From Opitutaceae bacterium (GTDB lineage Bacteria > Verrucomicrobiota > Verrucomicrobiia > Opitutales > Opitutaceae): a stretch of 9,239 nt of DNA. The stretch is taken from assembly GCA_031254955.1 (NCBI GenBank), contig JAIRTK010000053.1, positions 1 to 9,239 of the forward strand, written 5' to 3'. The notes beneath the pieces are model-generated. The model did not search any database, was not told the DNA's origin, and saw nothing but the letters and a program-made list of their open reading frames with translations. Positions within the stretch are counted from its first letter, which is position 1. Every line of letters starts with the position of its first letter. The translations under genes and the position numbers were made by a program. Shown here in pieces: positions 1-5,464 of this stretch.

Positions 1-107
1 TCAAAATCTACCGCCGGGTCGCCACCCGGTATGACAAACTGGCGGAAACCTACTTGGGATTTGTAACCATCGCTGCCATATTGGATTGGCTCCGTCGGGG
101 ATTTTGA
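1..107 (+). CDS. IS5-family transposase, C-terminal end (cut by window edge)
   Basis: Reading from base 3, 34 residues are open before a TGA at 105-107. They include RRVATRYDKLAETYLGF (residues 4-20), followed by a hydrophobic helix ending in DWLRR. The pattern R-x-A-T-R-Y-D-K-L-A-E, then a short hydrophobic helix ending in WLR, is the usual C-terminus of IS5-type DDE transposases. In that family the glutamate of the DDE triad lies close upstream, so it would fall outside this window. The stop lies about 10 bp before the inferred end of the element, which is typical of these compact insertion sequences. It cannot be told from here whether the rest of the gene is intact. The family call rests on recalled motif similarity. 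Confidence 0.72.
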   Translation, partial: KIYRRVATRYDKLAETYLGFVTIAAILDWLRRGF

Positions 108-116
108 AGACACACC
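1..116 (+). mobile_element. Right end of an IS5-family insertion sequence
   Basis: The transposase stop at 105-107 is followed by AGACACACC and then CTAG at 117-120. IS5-group elements are known to target and duplicate a YTAR tetranucleotide, and CTAG fits that. The element end is therefore placed at about 116. The minus-strand lipoprotein frame runs across this boundary, and its family-like part lies on the right of it. The left end, the matching terminal inverted repeat and the second CTAG copy would lie outside the window, so the boundary is inferred. Confidence 0.5.
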
Positions 117-354
117 CTAGTTTCTTATTTTTTAGTTTGGTCGCATGTGAACGACTGCCCGCGTTTGCACCAGCTGTAATTAGAAATGGTGCCTGAAGAG
201 GCAATGTAGCCGCATCTGCAACACCAGCTGCCACCTTGTGACCAGTCGGTGTTGTGTCGCCATTCCACCCTTCTCCGTAACGGACGGCGGCACTAAAGCA
301 GCCGCCAAGAAGTAACGAACATACTGCTATGATACTTGCTGGAATGGTTTTCAC
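1..354 (-). CDS. Small lipoprotein, 3' end apparently replaced by IS sequence
   Basis: A GTG at 354 opens a 117-residue frame on the minus strand, ending at TGA (bases 3-1). It begins VKTIPASIIAVCSLLLGGC, a lipoprotein signal peptide with a lipobox (LLGGC, cysteine at residue 19), so the product should be a membrane-anchored secreted protein. The following part has YGEGWNGDTTPTGHK and DAATLPLQAPFLI. The D-x-x-T-L-P-x-Q-x-P pattern is loosely like small YceK-type lipoproteins, but I would not assign a family firmly. The last ~39 residues (bases 116-1) are antisense to the IS5 transposase, so the native C-terminus has probably been lost and the product is a hybrid. The frame extends upstream of the GTG, but that extension has no signal-peptide logic. 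No strong ribosome site is visible. Function unknown. Confidence 0.5.
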   Translation of the reverse strand: MKTIPASIIAVCSLLLGGCFSAAVRYGEGWNGDTTPTGHKVAAGVADAATLPLQAPFLITAGANAGSRSHATKLKNKKLGCVFKIPDGANPIWQRWLQIPSRFPPVCHTGWRPGGRF

Positions 355-630
355 TTGCCTAACAGTGTTATTAGGCCAAATTGGCCTTGGGTTGTGGAAG
401 GGGGAACATGGCAGGGATATTTGTCTTATCATTTTGATTGTCAATACCGGGAGCCTTAAAATTTGGTTTTTGAATTTGGCTTTTTGGGATGCGGCGATCC
501 ATCTCGTCAAAATCATTTTTCCGGACAGCCAAAAGGGGGCAATCCGAGACTTGTTGACTGATGTCAGAGGACTGGATGGGACGGGTTAAAAACAAGGAGA
601 CCGACTGAAGCCCTTTTTAAGGGACGTCCC
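355..630. other. AT-richer spacer with no convincing gene
   Basis: Apart from the two palindromes at its left edge, this stretch holds nothing I can call a gene. Short frames exist on both strands but overlap one another and show no recognisable domain. Base composition is visibly lower in GC than everything from 1400 onward. It separates the disrupted lipoprotein gene from the IS110 fragment and probably belongs to the same foreign island. The IS110 reading frame stays open back to about 562 without a plausible start codon. Confidence 0.5.
360..387. promoter_or_regulatory. Two adjacent palindromes just upstream of the lipoprotein gene
   Basis: Bases 360-370 read TAACA-G-TGTTA, a perfect 11-bp palindrome. 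Bases 373-387 read AGGCCAA-A-TTGGCCT, a perfect 15-bp palindrome. They lie 6 to 33 bases upstream of the GTG at 354 on the minus strand. That position would suit an operator or a 5'-leader hairpin pair. No regulator is encoded nearby, and short palindromes also occur by chance, so the role is a guess. Confidence 0.3.
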
Positions 631-1143
631 ATGCGCACCCACTTGCACCGCATCCTTGGAGTGGACCTGACGGGACTGCCGGGCCTGAGCACGATCAACG
701 TGCACACGCTCTTCTCCGAGGTCGGCGGAAATCTCTCCAAGTTTCCTTCGTCCAAACAGTTTGCCTCGTGGCTGGGTCTGTGTCCCGATCAGCGCATCTC
801 CGGGGGCAAGGTGCTTTCCGCGCACACCCGCAGCGTGAAAAGCCGCTCGGCCTATGCCTTGCGCATGGCCGCCTACAGCGCAGGCAAGAGCCACTCCCAC
901 CTCGGCGACTACTTCCGGCGCATGCGGACTCGACCGGGCGCCCCCAAGGCTATCACCGCCTCCGCCCATAAACTCGCCCGCATTATCTTCCACCTGCTTA
1001 AATCCGGACAACCCTGCGACGTCTCCTCCTTTGCACGCAACGAAACCGCCTGCCAAAAACGCCGTGAAGACAGCCTTCGCAAACACGCTCGCGACCTCGG
1101 CTTCGCCCTCATTCCTCTACCGGCTTCGGATGTAGTTTCTTAG
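631..1143 (+). pseudogene. IS110-family transposase, C-terminal fragment
   Basis: This frame encodes 170 residues matching only the C-terminal half of IS110/IS1111-type transposases (the Transposase_20 region). GVDLTGLPGLS (residues 10-20) is the helix-hairpin-helix-like start. FPSSKQFASWLGLCPDQRISGGK (38-60) is the conserved core, with the S-G-G-K motif at 57-60. SAYALRMAAYSA (73-84) and GAPKAITASAHKLARIIFHLLK (103-124) are the usual closing helices. Full-length members are roughly 320-450 residues and begin with a RuvC-like DEDD domain, which is absent here. The frame is open upstream to about 562 but carries no such domain. The ATG at 631 therefore lies inside the original gene. I read it as a dead 5'-truncated remnant. 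No terminal repeats or bridge-RNA region can be recognised. Confidence 0.82.
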
Positions 1144-1147
1144 AAGA

Positions 1148-1216
1148 AGGCTTCTCGCTTCACCCGGAACCCTTTCGCTTCGTCCGGCACCTTCTCTCTT
1201 CGCCCGAAACCCTTTC
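1148..1216. repeat. Degenerate 20-bp tandem repeat (three units)
   Basis: Three 20-base units follow one another at 1157-1176, 1177-1196 and 1197-1216, with the shared form KCTTCRYCCGRMACCYTYTC. Bases 1148-1175 (AGGCTTCTCGCTTC, then CGGAAC and CTTTC) recur with three mismatches at 5184-5211. The array starts five bases after the IS110 fragment stop. No coding role is apparent. Confidence 0.6.
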
Positions 1217-1227
1217 GTCGGAAACAA

Positions 1228-1305
1228 GTGGAAGGAAAGAGGAAAGAAGAAAGAGGAAAGAAGAAAGAAGACGGCAGAAAGAGGAAAAAAAGTGGAAAAA
1301 ATCCG
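1228..1305. repeat. Purine-rich low-complexity tract
   Basis: About 75 bases are almost entirely G and A on the plus strand, broken mainly near 1272-1275 and by a few single T or C bases. Inside it a 14-base unit, AGGAAAGAAGAAAG, occurs twice in perfect tandem (1240-1253 and 1254-1267). A shorter tract of the same composition lies at 5228-5263. Such mirror-like homopurine runs can form triplex structures and block polymerases, but that role here is inference. The rest of 1306-1437 up to purA shows nothing recognisable. Confidence 0.6.
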
Positions 1306-1437
1306 GCGGCGAATCCCTTTGGGTTGCGCCCCGGCCCGGCCTGCCGCCGCTTTTAAGATTGCCCCCTTCCCCGCCCTGCTCTTTCTGCTTCCCTGCAACG
1401 GGGGTTTGTGGCTCCGGTTGCGCGTTTTTCAAAAACC

Positions 1438-2982
1438 ATGTCACTCCTCCCTTTCTCCAGCCAACTGATCGCTGATGTCGGCATCTCCTTCGGTGACGAA
1501 GGCAAGGGCCGCCTCATCCCGGAAATCGCCGCCGAGCTGCGCGACACCGGCGCGCCCGTCTCCGTCGTCCTCAAAGTCAACGGCGGCGCCAACTCCGGCC
1601 ACACCGCCGCCGGCATCAAACTCAACCTCCTGCCCGCCGGCGTCGCCGACGCAGGCGTCGCGCACCTCGCCATCGGCGGCGGAGTCGTCGCCGACCCGCG
1701 CAAAATCTGGTGGGAGGCGCTCCCGCTGGAAAACAAAGGCCACGCCGTGCGCGTCCGCCTCCTCATCGACGAACGCACCCTCGTCTCCGACCTCACCCAC
1801 CGCCTGCTCGACCTCGCCTGGGAAGATTACCGCGTAAACATCCTCCACGAAGAACCGCGCGGCTCGACCGGACGCGGCATCACGCCCGCCTTTTCCGACG
1901 AGACCGGCCAGTGGCAAATCCACTTCGCCGACTTCCTCGCCCCGCCCGCCGAATTTCGCAAAAAACTCGCCCAGCGCGCCGACCGCGCCTGCCGCCTCAT
2001 CCGGCACGTCTGCCAAGTCAACGCCGCCACGTGGGACTCGTTTTTTGAAAAACTCACCGCCGCCGAACTCCGCGCCAACGCCGAAGCCATCGACCTCGGC
2101 ATCTTTGACAAAAACGAATTCGACTTCACCCGCTTCAAAGGCCCCGCACCCTACACCCTCGACCTCGACACACTCGCCGAGACGTATTGGAAAGCGGGCC
2201 GCGGACTGGCCCCGCAAATCGGCGAAGTCCGCGAACTCGTCCTCCGCGAACTGCGCGCCGGCCACACCGTCATCGGCGAATTCGGCCAGTCCTACTGGCT
2301 CGACAAACGCCACGGCTTCACCCCCAACGTCACCGCCTCGCACACCTTCACGCCGGAATTTTTTGAAAGCGCCGGCGTCCCCGTCCAGCGCATCCACACC
2401 TTCGGCGTCGCCAAGGCCTACGACACCAAAGTCGGCACCCACACCTTCATCACCCGCATGGACGACGCGCACCCGCTCGGCATCCTCCTGAAAAAACTCG
2501 AATTCGGCACCAGCACCGGACGCCAGCGCATGGTCGGCTGGTTCGACGCCGTGGAAAAAGGCGACGCCCTGCGCTACGGCGGCTACCAAGACCTCATGAT
2601 CAACAAAATCGACGCGCTCACCCACGCCGGCGACTGGCGCGGCGACCTCCTCATCTGCACCGCCTACGAAGACGCATCAGGCCGACGCCACCACCACGTG
2701 CCCCGCAACGACGCCATCCGCCGCGCCCTGCGCCCCGTCTATGAAAAACACCCCGGCTGGACGGAGGACCTCTCGCGCATCCGCCGCTTCGCCGACCTCC
2801 CGCGCAACGCCCGCCGCTACACCGCCGCCATGCTGCGCGGCATCCTCGCCACCGCCTGGCACGGCGAACCGCCCCCCCCCGACGACAAACTCCCCAATTT
2901 CCGCTACCTCGGCGTCGGCCCCGAGCCATCGCAAATCATCAAGGACCTCCCGCCCGCCGCCGAATTGATAAAACTGGAGTAA
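1438..2982 (+). CDS. purA: Adenylosuccinate synthetase (divergent, 514 aa)
   Basis: The enzyme joins IMP and aspartate at the cost of GTP to give adenylosuccinate, the first committed step to AMP, in the cytoplasm. Family motifs appear in order: GDEGKGR (19-25, catalytic Asp20), NGGANSGHT (48-56, His55), [16 protein letters not shown] (142-157), [10 protein letters not shown] (280-289, Gln284 at the IMP-binding position), [16 protein letters not shown] (357-372), the guanine-binding NKID (389-392) and the closing [10 protein letters not shown] (492-501). Asp20 separates it from phage PurZ enzymes, which carry Ser there. It is about 80 residues longer than the usual ~430, with extra sequence between 160 and 280 and near the C-terminus, and the canonical EGAQ is altered to EFGQ. 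The ATG at 1438 was chosen because it puts the P-loop-like motif near residue 20. A GTG at 1408 after GGGGG is the alternative. It may be a housekeeping enzyme or a divergent paralogue. Confidence 0.9.
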   Translation: MSLLPFSSQLIADVGISFGDEGKGRLIPEIAAELRDTGAPVSVVLKVNGGANSGHTAAGIKLNLLPAGVADAGVAHLAIGGGVVADPRKIWWEALPLENKGHAVRVRLLIDERTLVSDLTHRLLDLAWEDYRVNILHEEPRGSTGRGITPAFSDETGQWQIHFADFLAPPAEFRKKLAQRADRACRLIRHVCQVNAATWDSFFEKLTAAELRANAEAIDLGIFDKNEFDFTRFKGPAPYTLDLDTLAETYWKAGRGLAPQIGEVRELVLRELRAGHTVIGEFGQSYWLDKRHGFTPNVTASHTFTPEFFESAGVPVQRIHTFGVAKAYDTKVGTHTFITRMDDAHPLGILLKKLEFGTSTGRQRMVGWFDAVEKGDALRYGGYQDLMINKIDALTHAGDWRGDLLICTAYEDASGRRHHHVPRNDAIRRALRPVYEKHPGWTEDLSRIRRFADLPRNARRYTAAMLRGILATAWHGEPPPPDDKLPNFRYLGVGPEPSQIIKDLPPAAELIKLE

Positions 2983-3037
2983 CATCAGTGTCTTTCGGCA
3001 CACATTGTCCACCCGCGCACCCCCTGATTATATAAAA

Positions 3038-3361
3038 ATGGCCACTGATCCTGATTACATGGAATATGTGATCGAAAACCTTGCCGGGCTGGACGCCACC
3101 CGCAGGAAAATGTTTGGCGAGTATATGATCTACCTCGGCGGCAAACCCGTGCTTTTGGTTTGTGACAACACCGTCTTTATAAAAAAACATCCGTTTCTGG
3201 AGCATGAGAATCTCGAAACCGGCCTTCCCTACCAAAGCGCCGGAGAACACTATATATTAAACCCCGAGGAAAAATCGTCCCTGCGGCGCATAGCCATCGA
3301 GGCCGAAAAAATCACCCCGCTTCCCAAACCCCGGAAAAACCAACCGCGAAAACTTCGCTGA
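3038..3361 (+). CDS. TfoX N-terminal-domain (Sxy-like) protein
   Basis: This 107-residue protein opens with MATDPDYMEYVIENLAGLD and continues with RRKMFGEYMIYLGGKPVLL (22-40), VCDNTVFIKK (41-50) and GLPYQSAGEHYI (62-73). This is the layout of the TfoX N-terminal domain: an N-terminal helix, R-x-M-F-G-x-Y, a beta hairpin, then Y-x-x-A-x-x-H-Y. It lacks the C-terminal TfoX domain of full-length Sxy/TfoX competence regulators, so it is a stand-alone small member of unknown function. A basic tail (PKPRKNQPRKLR) could contact nucleic acid, which is inference. The ATG at 3038 matches the family N-terminus better than the in-frame TTG at 3005. It starts 55 bases after purA and ends 26 bases before the next gene, so cotranscription is possible. 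GC content looks lower than in both neighbours. Confidence 0.8.
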   Translation: MATDPDYMEYVIENLAGLDATRRKMFGEYMIYLGGKPVLLVCDNTVFIKKHPFLEHENLETGLPYQSAGEHYILNPEEKSSLRRIAIEAEKITPLPKPRKNQPRKLR

Positions 3362-3387
3362 AATAATAACGAAGAGAGCCGAATACA

Positions 3388-5031
3388 ATGCAGGCGCATC
3401 TAAAAGACGGACGGCGGATGCTGGCGGGCCTTCCCATCATGCGCATCATGGGAATCCTCCTCCTTGCCGGAGGCCTCCTCCTCGCCGCCGGCTGCTCCAG
3501 CGTCCGCGACCACTATCACAAACCAGTCTCCCACGCCCTCCCCCCGCCCGCCGGCACTCCCGCCGCGCTTCGCATCCAGGAAAAAACCGCCGACCACCCC
3601 GCCGACGAATCCGGCTTCCGCCTGCTCGCGCTCAGCGCCGACGCGCTCGCCGCCCGCATCACCCTCGCCGACACCGCCACCCGCGCGATCGACGTCCAGT
3701 ATTTCAGCTTCCACGACGACGCCACCGGCAACCTCGTCGCCTCGCGCCTCCTCGCCGCCGCCGACCGCGGCGTGCGCGTGCGCGTGCTCATCGACGGCAC
3801 CGGCGCCATCGGACGCGACCGGGACCTCCTCGCCCTCGACGCCCACCCCAACCTCGAAGTCCGCATTTTCAACCCCTTCAAAAACCGCAACAGCAGCACC
3901 GTCTCCCTCGCCACGCAATTCTTCATCGACGGACGCCGCCTCAACCGGCGCATGCACAACAAATCCTTCATCATCGACAACCAAATCGCCATCATCGGCG
4001 GCCGCAACATCGGCGACGAATACTTCGACGCGCGCCAAGACATGAACTACCGCGACCTCGATGTCATCACCATCGGCCCCGTCGTCGCGCCCATCTCCGA
4101 AACCTTCGACACCTTCTGGAACAGCGACTACGCCTACCCCGTCACCGCCTTTCACTCCCGCCCGCCCAAACCCGACACCATCGCCCGCCGCCGCGCCGCG
4201 ATCGAAGCCGGCTCGTTCGCCCTCAGTTCCGCCGCCGACATCGACGCCCTGCTCGGCGACGGACCGCTCACCCCCCGCCAACCCCGCCCCACCCCCACCG
4301 CCGTGCAACCCCGCTGGCACTGGGGCGCCGCGCAACTCATCGCCGACGACCCGCTCAAAGCCAACCCCTTCGCCCCCAAAAAAGGCCCCCGCCTCGGCGA
4401 AATCCTCGACGAAATGCTCCCCGAAACCACGAACGAACTCATCATCATCACCCCCTACTTTGTCCCGCGCAAACAAGGCGTCGCCCTCCTCGCCGGCATC
4501 GAACGACGCGGAGCCGAGGTGAAAGTCCTCACCAACTCGCTCGCCTCGACCGACAACCTCATCGTCCACACCGGCTACGCCCGCTACCGCCGCCGCCTGC
4601 TTGAAGCCGGCGTCGAACTCTACGAACTGCGCCCCATCCCCGCCGCCCGCCCCAAACTCCTCTTCCGCGGCCAACGCTCGCGCGGCATCAGCCTCCATGC
4701 GAAAGCCATCGTGATCGACCGCCGCGTGACCCTCATCGGCTCGATGAACGTCGATCCCCGCGCCGCGCTCCTCAACACCGAAATCGGCGTGCTCGTTGAC
4801 TGCCCCTCCCTCGCCACCGCCGTCGCGCAATTTTTCAAGGAAGCCAGCGAGCCGGACAGCAGCTTCCGCCCGCGGCTCCTCCCCCCGAACGGCCAAGGAA
4901 GGCGCCCGCTTTGCTGGACAGGCGAAAGCGACGGACAGGAAATCAAGACCTGCGTCGAGCCGCGCGCCAGCCTCTGGCGCCGCGCCTGCGCCAGAATCCT
5001 GCGCATCTTCCCCATCGAAGGCCTGCTTTGA
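3388..5031 (+). CDS. Phospholipase D-type lipoprotein, cardiolipin synthase C-like
   Basis: The 547-residue protein has two HKD motifs of the phospholipase D superfamily: HNKSFIID (190-197) with IIGGRNIGDEYF downstream, and HAKAIVID (437-444) with LIGSMNVDPRAALLNTE downstream. Closely family-like blocks include IDVQYFSFHDDATG (101-114), AADRGVRVRVLIDG (124-137), LNRRMHNKS (185-193), LTNSLASTD (381-389) and HTGYARYRRRLLEAGVELYEL (394-414). These match E. coli ClsC (YmdC), which makes cardiolipin from phosphatidylglycerol and phosphatidylethanolamine. The N-terminus is a lipoprotein signal with LAAGC (cysteine 36), so the enzyme should be membrane anchored. A GAAGAGAG at 3371-3378 supports the ATG at 3388. 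The ATG at 3439 would give a tighter signal peptide and is the alternative. Substrate specificity cannot be read from the sequence. It is convergent with the histidine kinase. Confidence 0.88.
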   Translation: MQAHLKDGRRMLAGLPIMRIMGILLLAGGLLLAAGCSSVRDHYHKPVSHALPPPAGTPAALRIQEKTADHPADESGFRLLALSADALAARITLADTATRAIDVQYFSFHDDATGNLVASRLLAAADRGVRVRVLIDGTGAIGRDRDLLALDAHPNLEVRIFNPFKNRNSSTVSLATQFFIDGRRLNRRMHNKSFIIDNQIAIIGGRNIGDEYFDARQDMNYRDLDVITIGPVVAPISETFDTFWNSDYAYPVTAFHSRPPKPDTIARRRAAIEAGSFALSSAADIDALLGDGPLTPRQPRPTPTAVQPRWHWGAAQLIADDPLKANPFAPKKGPRLGEILDEMLPETTNELIIITPYFVPRKQGVALLAGIERRGAEVKVLTNSLASTDNLIVHTGYARYRRRLLEAGVELYELRPIPAARPKLLFRGQRSRGISLHAKAIVIDRRVTLIGSMNVDPRAALLNTEIGVLVDCPSLATAVAQFFKEASEPDSSFRPRLLPPNGQGRRPLCWTGESDGQEIKTCVEPRASLWRRACARILRIFPIEGLL

Positions 5032-5183
5032 AACGACCTCAAGAGACATGCCCGGCCCCCCCGATTTTCGCCATGAAGCGCATTCAAGAAGATTGGCCCC
5101 TTTCCCAACAAAATTTCGTCTTCAGGGCAGGGCTGCCTCGCCGAGACTGCTGCCGTTTGCCGAAAAATGCCGTGGCGGCTGTC

Positions 5184-5263
5184 AGGCTTCTCGCTTCGCT
5201 CGGAACTCTTTCGTCAGGCGCGAGCAGGGAGAAAGAAGAAAGATAAAGAGGAAAGCGGAAAGA
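5184..5263. repeat. Second copy of the dispersed repeat with purine tract
   Basis: Bases 5184-5211 read AGGCTTCTCGCTTC, then CTCGGAACTC and TTTC, differing from 1148-1175 at only three positions. As at 1228, a purine-only tract follows it (5228-5263, GAAAGAAGAAAGA-type). The same two-part order at two places about 4 kb apart argues for a repeated unit. The copy at 1148 carries two more degenerate 20-bp units before its purine tract, and this one does not. Confidence 0.6.
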
Positions 5264-5273
5264 TTCCGGGCGG

Positions 5274-5317
5274 TGACATCACTTCGAGTGACTTTCTCCC
5301 ATTCCTGACATCACTTC
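5274..5317. repeat. 12-bp direct repeat
   Basis: TGACATCACTTC occurs at 5274-5285 and again, identically, at 5306-5317, with start points 32 bases apart. That is close to three helical turns. It lies in the convergent intergenic region. It could be a footprint of a small duplication or a protein-binding pair. There is no further support for either. Confidence 0.4.
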
Positions 5318-5360
5318 CTGTTACCTCCCCATGCTACGCAGGCTTACGGGCGGGGCGGGG

Positions 5361-5418
5361 GCAGAGGGCGATGCTGCGCATCGTCTGCCGGCAGGATGCC
5401 GGCGCTCCCAGTCGCTGG
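5361..5418. repeat. Cluster of three hairpins (dispersed palindromic element)
   Basis: Three hairpins lie end to end. CGATGC-TGC-GCATCG (5369-5383) is flanked by a pairing GCAGA/TCTGC at 5361-5365 and 5384-5388. GCCGGCA-GGA-TGCCGGC (5387-5403) is a perfect 7-bp stem with a three-base loop. CCAG-TCG-CTGG (5408-5418) follows. Translated, the middle one gives RQDAGAP on one strand and AGILPAD on the other, a pattern I recall as very common in verrucomicrobial intergenic repeats. It may also stop transcription from either convergent gene, although no T-run follows. Confidence 0.55.
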
Positions 5419-5464
5419 CGCGTTTTCGTGGGCGCCTTTGTTTTTTTGGGGATTTCGGTTTTTT

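Larger units (their letters stand above)
5032..5464. other. Convergent intergenic region rich in repeats, no gene
   Basis: The region lies between the cardiolipin synthase stop and the histidine kinase stop. Several frames are open across parts of it, but they are accidental extensions and match no family. It contains the dispersed repeat at 5184, a purine tract at 5228-5263, a 12-bp direct repeat and a hairpin cluster, listed separately where informative. Bases 5126-5137 (GGCAG-GG-CTGCC) form a small hairpin with no T-run. No standard Rho-independent terminator was found for either gene. Confidence 0.55.

Noticed and set aside
329..589. Plus-strand 86-residue hydrophobic frame
   Set aside because: Its hydrophobic start is the antisense of the lipoprotein signal peptide, and the rest matches nothing.
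1441..2625. 394-residue open frame antisense to purA
   Set aside because: Compositional shadow of purA with no recognisable domain.
3005..3036. Promoter TTGTCC / TATATA before the tfoX-like gene
   Set aside because: The spacing is plausible, but the -10 would sit almost on the ATG and the -35 is poor.
3400..5049. 549-residue open frame antisense to the cardiolipin synthase gene
   Set aside because: It is rich in Gly, Ala, Val, Glu and Asp with no domain. GC-ending codons on the sense strand remove antisense stops. The plus frame has clear HKD motifs.
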